Below, piece by piece: positions 36,647 through 47,624 of a stretch of DNA of 64,000 nt. The number at the start of each line of letters is the position of its first letter. Position 1 is the stretch's first letter. This stretch comes from Thiotrichales bacterium (GTDB lineage Bacteria > Pseudomonadota > Gammaproteobacteria > Francisellales > CACEW01): NCBI GenBank assembly GCA_947478525.1, contig CANJVU010000008.1, positions 32,586 through 96,585 of the forward strand, read 5' to 3'. The notes under the pieces were generated by a model. That model made no database searches. It was not told the DNA's origin and saw only the letters and a list, made by a program, of their open reading frames with translations. The translations under genes were made by a program, and so were the position numbers.

Positions 36647-39049
36647 GTGAGCGAAGCAAAATCCCCCATGGTGTCCATCGAAATCGATGGTAAACCAATG
36701 AAAGTGAATCAAGGCACGATGATTATCGAGGCAGCAGACGATGCCGGAATTACCATTCCGCGCTTCTGCTATCACAAAAAACTGGCGATTGCGGCCAACT
36801 GTCGCATGTGTCTGGTCGATGCGGAAAACTCACGAAAGCCAATACCTGCCTGTGCCACGCCGGTGACTGAGGGTATGAAGATCTACACCAAATCGCCCAA
36901 AGCCCTGCAGTATCAAAAAACGGTGATGGAATTTCTGTTGATCAATCACCCGCTGGATTGCCCTATATGCGACCAAGGCGGTGAGTGCGAATTGCAAGAT
37001 CTATCCATTGGGTTTGGTAAAGATGTCTCGCGTTACAACCAAGGCAAACGCGTGATTGCCGACAAAGACATTGGCTCATTAGTCGCCACCGATTTAACCC
37101 GCTGTATTCACTGTACCCGTTGCGTGCGTTTTGGCGCGGAAATTGCCGGTGAACGTGAAATCGGTATGCTGGGTCGCGGTGAACATTCCGAAATTGCCAG
37201 CTTCTTAAGCAAACCACTGGCATCAGAAATGTCGGGTAACATTATTGATTTGTGTCCGGTAGGTGCCTTGACCTCCAAGCCTTTCCGCTATCGCGCCCGT
37301 GCCTGGGAGTTGCAACAAAAAGCCACCATCGCGTCGCATGATTGCATCGGTTCTAATATTTACGGCCATATCCGCCGTGGTGAGGTGATGCGCGTTGCAC
37401 CGCGCGAAAACGAATCGATTAATGAAGTCTGGATCTCCGACCGCGACCGTTTTAGCTACGAGGGTGTTAACAGCCTTGCGCGTGCCAAACAGCCGATGAT
37501 CAAACAAAACGGTGAATGGAAAGCGGTGAGCTGGAGCGAAGCGTTTGACGAAGCCATCAAACAGTTACGTGATGTGATTCAGCATAAAGGTGCCAAGCAA
37601 TTGGGTGGCTTGGCCTCAAGCAGCAGCACAACGGAAGAATTATACCTGTTGCAAAAATTATTACGCGGATTAGGGTGTCATAATATTGATCACCGTTTGC
37701 GGCGTCGTGATTTCAGTCATCAAGCACAAGAAACCGGTCGTCCTGGCATTGATGCGTTGTTGAATGATGTGGAAATGAGTGATTTTATTTTACTGGTTGG
37801 TTCCAACGTTCGTCACGAACAACCGATGATGCATCACCGCATTCGCAAAGCCACGCTCGCTGATGCCAAGGTGCATGCGATTAACTCGATGGCTTATGAT
37901 TTTCGTTTTGAAAATTTAACCCATCACGTGGCTAATGTCGATGATTTGATTTTGACGGTAGCGGCGTTATTGAAAGCCGTATGGGCTAGAAATAAAGAAC
38001 AGCCAATTCCAGGAGCTGCCGAAGCGGTGTTGGCGAATGCCGTGATTACGCCGGCGATTCAAGCCATGGCGGATCAATTGTCCACGGCGCAACAGCCCAT
38101 TATTTTAAGCGGAGCGATTGCGCAAAATCATCCGCACGCTTCGGTGTTATTCCATTTATTGGGCTTGCTGAAAGAATTGACCAAAGCCAAGGGCGGTGAA
38201 TTAACCGACGGTGCCAATACCGCTGGCGCTTACTTGGCGGGTTTTTTGCCGCATCGCTTGCCTGTGGGTCAGCGCACCGAGCATAGTGGATTGAATGCTG
38301 CAGAGATGTTGGCAACCAACGAAGGTTTGGCAGCCTATGTGTTATTAAATGTCGACCCAACGCTCGACAGCGCGTATGGCAGCCGTGCTACCGAAAACTT
38401 ATCCAAAGCGCAGGCAGTGATTGCCTTAACGCCGTTTGTGACCGAAACCATTCAACGTTATGCTACGGTGATTTTGCCCATTGGTACGGCGTTTGAAACT
38501 TCGGGTACTTTTGTCAATGTTACGGGCGATTGGCAGTCGTTTATGGGGGTTGCAACGCCAATCGGTGAAGCACGCCCAGCCTGGAAAGTGCTGCGGGTAA
38601 TGGCGAATTTTTTCAAGCTGTGTGGTTTTGATTACGAAACATCTGAGCAGGTGTTGGCAGAATTAACTGCCCAAATGGACACCCAGCCTTTCCCACAGGC
38701 GAATTATTCTTTACCGAAACAATTGCCGATGGTTCAACCGGGCTTAACGCGTTTGGGGGAAGTACCGATTTATGCGGCAGATGCATTGGTACGTCATTCG
38801 CCCGCTTTGCAAGCTACGCCGGTCATGCAAAACATCGCAGTCGCAGGCATTGCTCAATCATTGGCAAAACAGAAGGGTTTGGTGGCGGGTGATCGGGTGG
38901 TGGTTCAACAAAACCATGGCACCAGTGTAATCTTGCCAGTCGCCATTATTGACGGCTTGGCTGATAAAACCGTGCTGTTGCCACAAGGCTTAATCGAAAC
39001 CGCAACGTTGGGCGAGGCATTTGATGCCATTAGCCTGGCAAAAGCATAA
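36647..39049 (+). CDS. nuoG: NADH-quinone oxidoreductase subunit G
   Basis: The 800-residue subunit has the N-terminal ferredoxin domain ([19 protein letters not shown]), the N5 ligands in [17 protein letters not shown], and N4 ([10 protein letters not shown] and LCPVGAL), followed by a molybdopterin-oxidoreductase-like body. Only one cysteine (HDCIGSN) remains where E. coli NuoG binds the extra cluster N7, so N7 is absent. A GTG start at 36647 is preferred; the ATG at 36668 is possible. Confidence 0.95.
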   Translation: MSEAKSPMVSIEIDGKPMKVNQGTMIIEAADDAGITIPRFCYHKKLAIAANCRMCLVDAENSRKPIPACATPVTEGMKIYTKSPKALQYQKTVMEFLLINHPLDCPICDQGGECELQDLSIGFGKDVSRYNQGKRVIADKDIGSLVATDLTRCIHCTRCVRFGAEIAGEREIGMLGRGEHSEIASFLSKPLASEMSGNIIDLCPVGALTSKPFRYRARAWELQQKATIASHDCIGSNIYGHIRRGEVMRVAPRENESINEVWISDRDRFSYEGVNSLARAKQPMIKQNGEWKAVSWSEAFDEAIKQLRDVIQHKGAKQLGGLASSSSTTEELYLLQKLLRGLGCHNIDHRLRRRDFSHQAQETGRPGIDALLNDVEMSDFILLVGSNVRHEQPMMHHRIRKATLADAKVHAINSMAYDFRFENLTHHVANVDDLILTVAALLKAVWARNKEQPIPGAAEAVLANAVITPAIQAMADQLSTAQQPIILSGAIAQNHPHASVLFHLLGLLKELTKAKGGELTDGANTAGAYLAGFLPHRLPVGQRTEHSGLNAAEMLATNEGLAAYVLLNVDPTLDSAYGSRATENLSKAQAVIALTPFVTETIQRYATVILPIGTAFETSGTFVNVTGDWQSFMGVATPIGEARPAWKVLRVMANFFKLCGFDYETSEQVLAELTAQMDTQPFPQANYSLPKQLPMVQPGLTRLGEVPIYAADALVRHSPALQATPVMQNIAVAGIAQSLAKQKGLVAGDRVVVQQNHGTSVILPVAIIDGLADKTVLLPQGLIETATLGEAFDAISLAKA

Positions 39050-39059
39050 GGAGGGTAAG

Positions 39060-40082
39060 ATGGACACAGCACTCAACATCCTCTGGATCATTGCTAAAAT
39101 CATCATTATTGTCTTGCCGTTGCTGATTGCGGTCGCTTATCTGGTCTATGCAGAGCGCAAAATCATCGGCTATATGCAAGACCGCATTGGCCCCAACCGT
39201 GTCGGTGTCTGGGGGTTGTTGCAACCGATTGCTGATGGCATGAAATTGTTCTTTAAAGAAATGATTATGCCAACCCAGGCCAATAAATATTTATACGCGG
39301 TTGCGCCAATTCTGGCGTTTGCGCCAGCTTTGGTGGTATGGGCGGTGATGCCGTTTGGTGCTCATATGGTGTTGGCGAATGTAAACGCTGGCCTGCTGTA
39401 TATTTTTGCGATGACGTCATTGGGTGCGTACGGCATTATTATTGCCGGTTGGGCGTCAAATTCGAAATATGCGATGTTTGGTGCGCTGCGCGCGACGGCA
39501 CAAGTGGTTTCCTACGAGCTGGCGATGGGGTTTGCGCTGATTGGTGTGATTCTGGCGGCTGGCAGTACCAATTTGCAGCAGATTATTCTGGCGCAACAAG
39601 GCGGTTTTTGGCATTGGTACTGGTTGCCACTGTTTCCGTTGTTTATTGTCTATTGGATTTCTGGTATTGCTGAAACCAACCGCGCACCGTTTGACGTGGT
39701 GGAAGGGGAATCAGAAATCGTTGCCGGTCACCATGTCGAGTATTCGGGCATGCGTTTTGCGATGTTTTTTTTGGGTGAATACGCCAATATGATTTTTGTG
39801 TCGGCGTTGATCAGCACTTTATTTTTGGGCGGCTGGCTCTCGCCATTTCAAGGTATTCCGGGTCTCCAGACCTTTTTCGCCTGGGTGCCGGGGATGATTT
39901 GGTTATTTTTGAAAATGGCACTGTTCCTGTTTTTTTATCTGTGGGTTCGCGCTTCATTTCCGCGTTATCGCTATGACCAGATCATGCGGTTGGGTTGGAA
40001 AGTGTTTATCCCAGTGACGGTGGTGTGGCTGGTTGTGGTAGCATTGGCGGTGAAGTTGAATTTACCACCGTGGTTTGGGTAG
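39060..40082 (+). CDS. nuoH: NADH-quinone oxidoreductase subunit H
   Basis: The 340-residue membrane subunit has eight helices and the signatures [20 protein letters not shown] and [20 protein letters not shown], which line the quinone channel. The ATG follows an AAGGAGGG ribosome-binding site, one of the strongest in the window. Confidence 0.97.
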   Translation: MDTALNILWIIAKIIIIVLPLLIAVAYLVYAERKIIGYMQDRIGPNRVGVWGLLQPIADGMKLFFKEMIMPTQANKYLYAVAPILAFAPALVVWAVMPFGAHMVLANVNAGLLYIFAMTSLGAYGIIIAGWASNSKYAMFGALRATAQVVSYELAMGFALIGVILAAGSTNLQQIILAQQGGFWHWYWLPLFPLFIVYWISGIAETNRAPFDVVEGESEIVAGHHVEYSGMRFAMFFLGEYANMIFVSALISTLFLGGWLSPFQGIPGLQTFFAWVPGMIWLFLKMALFLFFYLWVRASFPRYRYDQIMRLGWKVFIPVTVVWLVVVALAVKLNLPPWFG

Positions 40083-40086
40083 GCCT

Positions 40087-40575
40087 ATGAAAGTAATAAA
40101 ACAATTCTTCAAAACATTTTTGCTGGGCGAACTGCTGGTTGGCTTGGCGCTGACGTGGCGTCATATGTTTCGTAAAAAAGTCACCATTCAATATCCCGAT
40201 GAAAAAACCCCGCAATCGCCGCGTTTTCGAGGGTTACATGCGCTGCGTCGTTACCCCAACGGCGAAGAGCGTTGCATTGCTTGTAAATTATGTGAGGCGG
40301 TATGCCCAGCCTTGGCGATTACCATTGAAGCGGCGCCGCGGGAAGATGGATCGCGCCGTACCACCAAATATGAAATCGATTTATTTAAGTGCATTTTCTG
40401 CGGTTTTTGTGAAGAGTCCTGCCCCGTGGATTCGATTGTCGAAACGCGGGTGTTGGAATACCATTTCGAAAACCGCGGCGAAAATATTATAACCAAAGCC
40501 AAATTATTGGCGATCGGTGATTGGCAGGAACCTCAATTGGCGAAAGATAGAGCGCAAGATCGCGCCTATCGATAA
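40087..40575 (+). CDS. nuoI: NADH-quinone oxidoreductase subunit I
   Basis: The 162-residue protein has two [4Fe-4S] ferredoxin motifs, [12 protein letters not shown] and [12 protein letters not shown], for clusters N6a and N6b, after an amphipathic N-terminal helix. The ATG at 40087 is four bases after the nuoH stop. Confidence 0.97.
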   Translation: MKVIKQFFKTFLLGELLVGLALTWRHMFRKKVTIQYPDEKTPQSPRFRGLHALRRYPNGEERCIACKLCEAVCPALAITIEAAPREDGSRRTTKYEIDLFKCIFCGFCEESCPVDSIVETRVLEYHFENRGENIITKAKLLAIGDWQEPQLAKDRAQDRAYR

Positions 40576-40590
40576 AACGGAAGAGAACTC

Positions 40591-41205
40591 ATGACGATGC
40601 AAGTGTTGTTTTACGTGTTTGCGCTGCTGGCGTTGATTGCGGGGAGTAGTGTGATTATGTCACGCAATCCGGTGCATTCGGTGTTAAGCCTGGTGTTCTG
40701 TTTTGTGGCCACAGCAGTCTTATGGTTATTGCTGGATGCAGAATTTTTGGCGTGGGTGTTGATTGTGGTTTATGTCGGTGCGGTGATGGTATTGTTTTTG
40801 TTTGTGGTGATGATGTTGGATATTAAAGTGGCCACGCGCAAAGCCAGTTTTGTGCGGTATTGGCCATTGGCTGCGATTTGTGGTTTATTGGTGTTGTGGA
40901 TGTTGATTAAAGTGATGGGGCCAAGTACGTTTGGTCTGACACGTGTGCCAGTGCCTGCGCCGTCTGCGCTGGGTTATAGTAACATCAAGCACTTGGGCTT
41001 GGCGCTGTTTACCAATTACGTTTATCCCTTCGAACTGGCAGCGGTGTTACTATTGGCGGCGATGATAGCGGCGATTACACTGACGCATCGTGGTCGTCGT
41101 GGCGGTGCCAAAGCGCAGAAACCGGCCGATCAGATTCGTGTAAAAGCCAAAGACCGTATTACCGTGGTAAAAGTGCCCTCAAAACAAACAGGAGCGCCGT
41201 TATGA
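40591..41205 (+). CDS. nuoJ: NADH-quinone oxidoreductase subunit J
   Basis: The 204-residue subunit has five membrane helices, with [13 protein letters not shown] and [21 protein letters not shown] as family landmarks. Its charged C-terminal tail (about 35 residues, rich in Lys and Arg) is cytoplasmic. Confidence 0.94.
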   Translation: MTMQVLFYVFALLALIAGSSVIMSRNPVHSVLSLVFCFVATAVLWLLLDAEFLAWVLIVVYVGAVMVLFLFVVMMLDIKVATRKASFVRYWPLAAICGLLVLWMLIKVMGPSTFGLTRVPVPAPSALGYSNIKHLGLALFTNYVYPFELAAVLLLAAMIAAITLTHRGRRGGAKAQKPADQIRVKAKDRITVVKVPSKQTGAPL

Positions 41206-41507
41206 TTGCCTTAAGTAATTATTTAATCTTTGGTGCCATCCTTTTTGCATTGAGCATTGCAGGGATTATTTTGAACCGGAAGAATTTAATTGTGTTGCTG
41301 ATGTCAATCGAGTTAATGTTGTTGGCAGTAAACACCAATCTGGTGGCATTTTCACATTACTACAATGACATATCAGCGCAGATTTTCGTGTTTTTTGTGT
41401 TGACGGTAGCGGCGGCAGAGGCCGCAATTGGCTTGGCAATTCTGGTGGTGTTGTTTCGCAATAAACATTCAATTGATATTGAGCAATTGAATGAGTTGAA
41501 GGGGTAA
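41202..41507 (+). CDS. nuoK: NADH-quinone oxidoreductase subunit K
   Basis: The 101-residue subunit has three helices and the conserved glutamates in [10 protein letters not shown] and [11 protein letters not shown] that belong to the proton path. Its ATG overlaps the nuoJ stop as ATGA. Confidence 0.96.
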   Translation: MIALSNYLIFGAILFALSIAGIILNRKNLIVLLMSIELMLLAVNTNLVAFSHYYNDISAQIFVFFVLTVAAAEAAIGLAILVVLFRNKHSIDIEQLNELKG

Positions 41508-41510
41508 ATT

Positions 41511-43481
41511 ATGACGCATTTACAAGGTATTTTAGTCGTTATCTTGTTGGCACCTTTACTGGGTGCATTGATTGCGGGCTTGTTCGGCAAAAAAATTGGC
41601 ACCACTGGTGCGCATTGGGTCACCATTTTATTGGTGGGGCTTTCCTTTGTCTTGTCGTTATATGTGGCTTATCAGTATGTATTCAATAATGCCGCAACGT
41701 TCAATGAAAATTTATTTAACTGGGCGGTGGTGGATCACTTCCAATTTGGCATTGGTTTTATGATTGACCGCCTGACGGTGTTTATGCTGATCGTGGTGAA
41801 CTTTGTCTCATTGCTGGTACACATTTACTCGATTGGTTATATGAAAGGTGACCCTGGCTATCAGCGTTTTTTCAGTTACATTTCGGGATTTACGTTTTCG
41901 ATGTTGTCGCTGGTGATGGCCAATAACTTTTTATTGTTGTTTTTTGGCTGGGAAGCGGTAGGGTTGGTGTCGTACTTGCTGATTGGTTTTTGGTTTGACC
42001 GCGAGAGCGCTAACTACGCCAGTTTGAAAGCATTTATTGCCAATCGTTTTGGCGACTTAGGATTTTTACTCGGTGTTGCGGCTGTGCTGATGTATTTTGG
42101 CACGTTGGATTATGCCACCGTTTTTGGACAAGTACCGACATTAGCGGCCACGCAAGCAACACTGACGATTTTCCCCGGTGTCCAATGCAACGCCATTACA
42201 TTAATGTGTCTGTTGCTGTTCTTTGGTGCCATTGGTAAATCGGCACAAATTCCCTTGCATGTGTGGTTAGAGGGTTCGATGGAAGGCCCAACGCCGATTT
42301 CTGCGTTGATCCATGCGGCGACAATGGTGACCGCCGGTGTGTTTATGGTAGCTCGGTTATCGCCGATGTTTGAATTTTCCGAAGCTGCATTGAGCACCGT
42401 TTTGGTAATTGGTGCCGCTACGTGTTTCTTTATGGGCATTTTGGGTTTGGTGCAAAACGACATCAAACGTGTGGTGGCGTATTCAACCTTATCGCAGTTG
42501 GGTTATATGATGGCTGCGCAGGGCGCATCGGCGTTCTCGTTGGGCATGTTCCATCTGATGACCCATGCCTCGTTTAAGGCGCTATTGTTCCTGTCAGCCG
42601 GTTCAGTAATTGTGGCGATGCATCATGAGCAGGACATGCGCAAAATGGGCGGCTTATGGCGGCGCATGCCGATTACCTATGTTTGTATGTTAATTGGTGC
42701 ATTGGCGTTAGTAGCAATCCCGCCATTTGCCGGGTTCTATTCCAAAGAGTTGATTATTGATGCGGTCAGTCAATCCATGATTCCGGGTCACAGTATTGCC
42801 ACGTTTTTTGTGGTGGGAGGTGCGTTTATCACGGCACTGTATACTTTCCGCATGTTCTTTATGGTATTTCATGGGAAGTCGCGTATGACGGAAGAACAAA
42901 AACACCATGTGCATGAATCGCCATTGACCATTGTGATTCCCTTGATTCTGTTGGCGATCCCGGCGGTGTTCTCGGGAATGATATTTTTTGAACCGGCGTT
43001 AAATGGGTTCTTTGGTGATGCCGTTTATTATGCGCCGCAGTATAACGTCATTCCTACCTTGGCAGAGACTTACCGCAGTGGTGGGCAGTTTATTGCGCAT
43101 GCCTTGACTACGCTGCCATTCTGGTTGTCGATTGCCGGTATTGTCGTGGCCTGGGTTTGCTATATCGCGATTCCCGAATTGCCTGGCAAGTTGGCGCATC
43201 GATTCTCCTGGCTGTATCGCTTGATGTTGAACAAGTATGGTGTCGATGGGGCTTACGATAAAATCTTTGGTGGAGGAACTCGCGCTTTGGGTTGGTTTTT
43301 TTGGCGTGTCGGTGATGAGTGGATTATCGATAAATCGATTGTTGATGGATCGGGCAAGACCGTGCGTGGCATTGGGGTAGTTTTGCGTTATTTGCAAACC
43401 GGTATGCTTTATCATTATGCCTTCGCGATGGTGCTCGGGTTGTTGGTGATTTTGGGTATCTATTTTATAGGTGGATTCTAA
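41511..43481 (+). CDS. nuoL: NADH-quinone oxidoreductase subunit L
   Basis: The 656-residue antiporter-like subunit has GWEAVGLVSYLLIGFWF, the lysine-containing HVWLEGSMEGPTPISALIHAATMV, and the long lateral helix at the C-terminus. It is the distal proton pump module. Confidence 0.97.
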   Translation: MTHLQGILVVILLAPLLGALIAGLFGKKIGTTGAHWVTILLVGLSFVLSLYVAYQYVFNNAATFNENLFNWAVVDHFQFGIGFMIDRLTVFMLIVVNFVSLLVHIYSIGYMKGDPGYQRFFSYISGFTFSMLSLVMANNFLLLFFGWEAVGLVSYLLIGFWFDRESANYASLKAFIANRFGDLGFLLGVAAVLMYFGTLDYATVFGQVPTLAATQATLTIFPGVQCNAITLMCLLLFFGAIGKSAQIPLHVWLEGSMEGPTPISALIHAATMVTAGVFMVARLSPMFEFSEAALSTVLVIGAATCFFMGILGLVQNDIKRVVAYSTLSQLGYMMAAQGASAFSLGMFHLMTHASFKALLFLSAGSVIVAMHHEQDMRKMGGLWRRMPITYVCMLIGALALVAIPPFAGFYSKELIIDAVSQSMIPGHSIATFFVVGGAFITALYTFRMFFMVFHGKSRMTEEQKHHVHESPLTIVIPLILLAIPAVFSGMIFFEPALNGFFGDAVYYAPQYNVIPTLAETYRSGGQFIAHALTTLPFWLSIAGIVVAWVCYIAIPELPGKLAHRFSWLYRLMLNKYGVDGAYDKIFGGGTRALGWFFWRVGDEWIIDKSIVDGSGKTVRGIGVVLRYLQTGMLYHYAFAMVLGLLVILGIYFIGGF

Positions 43482-45011
43482 ATGTTAGGACAGTACATTC
43501 TCAGCTTATTAATTTGGTTTCCCATTTTGGGCGGCTTTCTAACGCTTGCCACCGGCAATGATAAACACGCCCAAATTAATCGTTGGGTGGCATTAACTTT
43601 TGCCATCATCACTTTGTTATTGTGCGTGCCTTTGTATATGAATTTCGATGCGACGCAATGGCAGATGCAGTTTGTCGAAAACGTCAGTTGGATTCCGATG
43701 CTTAATGTTCACTATGCCCTGGGTGTAGATGGCATTTCCATGCTATTCATTTTGTTAACCTGTTTTACCAACTTGATTGTGGTATTGGCAGCCTGGCGCG
43801 CGGTCACCAAAAATGTGGCTCAGTATATGGCGGTGTTTTTGATTTCTACCGGCATTATGAACGGTGCATTCTGTGCGACGGACAGCATTTTGTTTTACTT
43901 TTTCTGGGAAGCATCGTTGATTCCAATGTATCTGGGTATTGGCATCTGGGGTGGAAAGTTACGTTCCTACGCGGCGATTAAATTTTTCTTGTATACTTTC
44001 CTAGGGTCGATTTTCTTGCTGGTGGCGTTTTTGTATATGGGCAGTAAAGCGGGCTCATTTTCGATTGCTGATTTTTCACAATTATCGCTGAGTCCTGGCG
44101 TGGAAGATTTATTGTTCCTGGCATTTTTTGCTGCGTTTGCCGTTAAAATTCCAATGTGGCCAGTGCATACTTGGTTGCCAGATGCTCATACCGAAGCGCC
44201 TGCGGGAGGTTCCGTGGTGATGGCGGCGCTGATGTTGAAAATGGGCGCGTACGGTTTCTTGCGTTTTAGCTTACCAATTGTGCCAGATGTACATCAAAAT
44301 TATGAATGGTTTCTGATTATTTTGTCGTTAATTGCAGTGGTGTACGTTGGGTTTGCCTGTGTGGTGCAAAAAGACATGAAACGGTTGATTGCGTATTCGT
44401 CGATTTCCCATATGGGGATTGTCACGCTGGGCTTGTTTATGGTGTTTATGATTGTCGCCAAAACTGGTGACCCGGCCGATGCGATGTTGAGCATTCAGGG
44501 TGCGATGTTCCAAATGATTGCGCATGCATTCTCATCGGGAGCCTTGTTTGTCGGCGTGAGTTATTTATACCTGCGTTTTGGTTCACGCATGATCAGCGAT
44601 TATCAAGGCGTTGCCAAAAGCATGCCCGTGTTCGCGGCATTTTATATGCTGTTTGCCATGGCCAATGTTGGGTTACCTGGCACCAGTGGTTTTGTCGGTG
44701 AATTTTTGGTTATTTTGGCGGCGTTTAAAGCCAATATCTGGATTGCGCTGATTGCGGCGTTTACGGTGATTTTGGCGCCAGCCTACACGCTGTGGATGTA
44801 CAAACGCGTGTTGTTTGGCAAAATGACCAATCCCAGTTTGGCACAAACCACTGACATCAAGGGTTCTGAAATTGCTGTGTTTGTGCTGTTGGCAATTCCG
44901 ATCCTGGTATTTGGCGTTTACCCAGAATGGATTTTACAGATTTCGCATGCCACCACCGCACATTTTGTGCAGATGATCATGCAAAAGATACCTGCAGGAG
45001 CGTTATCATGA
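43482..45011 (+). CDS. nuoM: NADH-quinone oxidoreductase subunit M
   Basis: The 509-residue antiporter-like subunit has FFWEASLIPMYLGIGIWGG and the pump motif WPVHTWLPDAHTEAPAGGSV. It starts on the base after the nuoL stop. Confidence 0.97.
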   Translation: MLGQYILSLLIWFPILGGFLTLATGNDKHAQINRWVALTFAIITLLLCVPLYMNFDATQWQMQFVENVSWIPMLNVHYALGVDGISMLFILLTCFTNLIVVLAAWRAVTKNVAQYMAVFLISTGIMNGAFCATDSILFYFFWEASLIPMYLGIGIWGGKLRSYAAIKFFLYTFLGSIFLLVAFLYMGSKAGSFSIADFSQLSLSPGVEDLLFLAFFAAFAVKIPMWPVHTWLPDAHTEAPAGGSVVMAALMLKMGAYGFLRFSLPIVPDVHQNYEWFLIILSLIAVVYVGFACVVQKDMKRLIAYSSISHMGIVTLGLFMVFMIVAKTGDPADAMLSIQGAMFQMIAHAFSSGALFVGVSYLYLRFGSRMISDYQGVAKSMPVFAAFYMLFAMANVGLPGTSGFVGEFLVILAAFKANIWIALIAAFTVILAPAYTLWMYKRVLFGKMTNPSLAQTTDIKGSEIAVFVLLAIPILVFGVYPEWILQISHATTAHFVQMIMQKIPAGALS

Positions 45012-46444
45012 TGGTTGTTGAGCATATGCACTCCGTTTTACCCGCCATGCCGGAGATTGTTGTATTGGTGATGATTGGCGTCATCATGATTGTGGATTTA
45101 TTTATCAGACAGGCCAACCGTAAAGTGGTATATATTTTATCGCAGTTGACGTTGGTGGTTGCAGCTGCGTTTACCTGGCATGATTTTGGTATTCAAGATA
45201 TTGCCTTCCAAAAACAATTTATGTTTGATGACTTGGCGTTCGTATTAACGCTGTTTATGTATTTACTGACCTTCGGTGTTTTTTTGTATTCTCGTGGTTA
45301 TGTGGTGCGTAAAAAAATGATGTTTGGCGAATTTCATATTTTGATATTGCTGTCGTTGTTAGGCGGCATGGTGCTGGTTTCTGCCAACAGTTTATTGACG
45401 CTGTACGTTGGTTTAGAGTTATTAACCTTGCCCCAATATGCCATGGTGGCGATGTTGCGCGATGAAACCAAAGCGCCAGAAGCAGCGATGAAATATTTTA
45501 TTATGGGCGCCGTAGCTTCGGGTATTTTGCTCTATGGTATTTCCTTGATTTATGGTGCGACTGGCTCATTGCTGTTACCGAACATTGCCATGGCAACAGG
45601 ATATAGTGCGGCGCACTCGCCGTTGTTGATTTTTGGCATGATTTTTGTGGTGGTGGCGCTTGCCTTCAAATTCGGTGCCGTGCCTTTTCACATGTGGGTA
45701 CCCGATGTATTTGAAGGCGCACCAACGGCAGTAACGCTCTTTATTTCTACCGTACCGAAACTGGCAGGGTTTGCGATGATGATACATTTGCTATATGAGG
45801 CGCTGCCATTGCTGCAACCCCAGTGGAGTGCCATTTTGATGGCGCTGGCGGTGTTGTCATTGATTGTGGGTAATTTGCTGGCAATTGTGCAGAAGAACAT
45901 TAAGCGTATGTTTGGGTATTCTGCTGTTGCTCATGCTGGATTTATCTTATTGGCGGTGAGCTTAGGCAATGCGCAAGGCTATGCGGCAGCGTTATTCTAC
46001 ACCATCGCTTATGGTTTAATGTCGCTGGGAGGGTTCGGTGTGATCGTGTTGCTCGAACGCAGCGGCCAAGGGTTTGATAATATTGAAAGCCTGCGGGGCT
46101 TAAACAGTCGTAACCCCTGGCTGGCATTTGTTATGATGCTGTTTCTGTTGTCAATGGCTGGGGTTCCGCCATTATTAGGCTTTGATGCTAAGCTGCTGGT
46201 GCTGTTAGGGTTGGTGCAACAAGGTGATTACTACGTCACCGGTATTGCACTGCTGATGGCCGTTATTGCCGCGTATTATTACCTGCGTGTAATCAAAGTC
46301 ATGTATTTTGATGCGCCCAGTATCACCGAGCCTGTTGCCTTGCCGCTGGATGGCAAAATTGGCATCAGTATCAATGGGTTGGGAATATTGGTATTGGGTT
46401 GCCTGCCCGCTGGGTTGATGGGGTTATGTCAATTAGTTTTTTAA
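45008..46444 (+). CDS. nuoN: NADH-quinone oxidoreductase subunit N
   Basis: The 478-residue antiporter-like subunit has LYVGLELLTLPQYAMVAMLRD and FHMWVPDVFEGAPTAVTLF. The ATG at 45008 overlaps the nuoM stop as ATGA and follows GCAGGAG. It is the last gene of the operon. No terminator is visible before the insertion element that begins 11 bases later, although the element's own hairpin may serve. Confidence 0.96.
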   Translation: MMVVEHMHSVLPAMPEIVVLVMIGVIMIVDLFIRQANRKVVYILSQLTLVVAAAFTWHDFGIQDIAFQKQFMFDDLAFVLTLFMYLLTFGVFLYSRGYVVRKKMMFGEFHILILLSLLGGMVLVSANSLLTLYVGLELLTLPQYAMVAMLRDETKAPEAAMKYFIMGAVASGILLYGISLIYGATGSLLLPNIAMATGYSAAHSPLLIFGMIFVVVALAFKFGAVPFHMWVPDVFEGAPTAVTLFISTVPKLAGFAMMIHLLYEALPLLQPQWSAILMALAVLSLIVGNLLAIVQKNIKRMFGYSAVAHAGFILLAVSLGNAQGYAAALFYTIAYGLMSLGGFGVIVLLERSGQGFDNIESLRGLNSRNPWLAFVMMLFLLSMAGVPPLLGFDAKLLVLLGLVQQGDYYVTGIALLMAVIAAYYYLRVIKVMYFDAPSITEPVALPLDGKIGISINGLGILVLGCLPAGLMGLCQLVF

Positions 46445-46446
46445 CT

Positions 46447-46454
46447 TAAATAAT
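46447..46454 (+). repeat. Left 8-bp target site duplication of the IS66-type element
   Basis: TAAATAAT abuts the element and recurs perfectly at 47614-47621. Eight bases is the duplication length known for the IS66 family. Confidence 0.8.
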
Positions 46455-46456
46455 GT

Positions 46457-46535
46457 AACCATTCAGCCCCGGTATTGATGTAAAGAGAAGAATTCCCCTC
46501 CCTCGGCTCTGCCGGGGGAGGGTTAGGGTGGGGGC
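46457..46535 (+). repeat. Left 79-bp terminal inverted repeat
   Basis: It matches the reverse complement of 47533-47611 in 76 of 79 positions; the three mismatches cluster at 46475-46478. Its inner part forms a GC-rich hairpin. Confidence 0.9.
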
Positions 46536-46538
46536 GTG

Positions 46539-47461
46539 TTAAGCAGCCGCCTCAACAAATGCAGGCATTTTTCCTTGGAAAAAAAGCGCCAATGCATCTG
46601 TCATGCTGACGTCATGTTTGCGACAGGTGGACAGGTAACCACGAATACGACAGAAGATCAACGCACCTTCAATGGAACGGAAGCAACCTGATATCTTTTG
46701 TTGCACTTTGGTCATGCGCAGATCGTTCTCAGCCAGTATTTTTTCTTATTGATGTTGATGCCGGTTTCATCAGCATTCAACACCGAACCGTTGATCAGAT
46801 TCTTTTTGGCAATTGTTTCAAAGCGCTCCAACAGCTTGTAAGCATTCTTGTTGAAATTGAATAACGTGCCTGCACTCAATGGTAGCTGCATCTGTTGAGC
46901 AAAGTAATCACACACTCGGTCATACGGCAGCAACTGATATTGCGACATGTAAACTGCGTGAGCTTTCACTTGCAAGCCATATTGCACATTGCTGGTCACG
47001 TGTTTAGGAAACTGAGCAATGTAGCGCTTTTTAAATTCGTCTTCCAGGATCTGTGCGCGGTATTCTGTTACCACGCGGTTGATTTCAATGTCAAATACCT
47101 GGCGTGCTTCATAGCCAACTACACAATAGTTGCCAGGAGGTAGTTGGCTTTGATCTACGGGAATCTCTTCGACTCGATCAGGATTTTCTACTGGTTCCAA
47201 GCAGGTGCCAACGTGTCCGACCTGACCGCCAGGTTTTTTGGTGGTCTTTGCGCCTTTCCTGCCACGCTTACGATTCAAATCTTGTGAAGGCGGTGTGCTG
47301 CTGTTTTCAGAGTTGAGACCCAGGCGATTCAGCAGCAAGCGAACCACCAACAACAACATGGTCATCATCGCCTTTACAGCGGGCGACAGATCTTTCTCTG
47401 TTTTTAACAAAGCATCCGCTTCATCCAGCATCTTGCCTACTTGAATACCCTGTAATTTCAC
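46539..47461 (-). pseudogene. IS66-family transposase, internally deleted and frameshifted
   Basis: The intact part (46712-47461) has the IS66 N-terminus: a leucine-rich coiled segment, NSSTPPSQD, RKRGRKGAKTTKKPGGQVGH, and the first catalytic region LNADETGIN. It stops shortly after KKKYWL. In another frame, 46539 to about 46738 encodes the normal C-terminus, from AENDLRMTKVQQKISGCFRS to the end. About 200 or more residues of the catalytic core between these parts are missing, so one deletion both removed the core and shifted the frame. Confidence 0.88.
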
Positions 47462-47532
47462 AGCTTTAAAGTAATTGAAATCTTAAGGTTGCTGAGTGTG
47501 GACGACTTTTTTGATTTTTGCAAAGATTTTTT

Positions 47533-47611
47533 GCCCCCACCCTAACCCTCCCCCGGCAGAGCCGAGGGAGGGGAATTCTTCTCTTTACACTATTACCGGG
47601 GCTGAATGGTT
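47533..47611 (-). repeat. Right 79-bp terminal inverted repeat
   Basis: This is the inverted partner of 46457-46535. It contains CCCCCACCCTAACCCTC and a GC-rich self-complementary core. Confidence 0.9.
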
Positions 47612-47613
47612 GC

Positions 47614-47621
47614 TAAATAAT
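47614..47621 (+). repeat. Right 8-bp target site duplication of the IS66-type element
   Basis: TAAATAAT is identical to 46447-46454. It lies just before the stop codon of the SIS-domain gene. Confidence 0.8.
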
Positions 47622-47624
47622 TTC

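Larger units (their letters stand above)
46455..47613 (-). mobile_element. Defective IS66-family insertion element (1159 bp)
   Basis: The element is bounded by TAAATAAT direct repeats. It begins GTAACCATTCAGCCCCGG and ends with the inverse, GCAACCATTCAGCCCCGG; a terminal GTAA is typical of IS66. The inverted ends extend 79 bases (46457-46535 and 47533-47611) with only three mismatches, much longer than a usual IS66 end, and each arm can fold on itself (CTCCCTCGGC and GCCGGGGGAG). Inside is a transposase gene with a large internal deletion and a frameshift, so the element cannot move alone but may be mobilised in trans. Confidence 0.88.

Noticed and set aside
46491..46535. GC-rich hairpin after nuoN as a dedicated nuo terminator
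   Set aside because: It is part of the 79-base inverted end of the IS66-type element and has no T-tract; it may stop transcription but did not evolve as the operon terminator.
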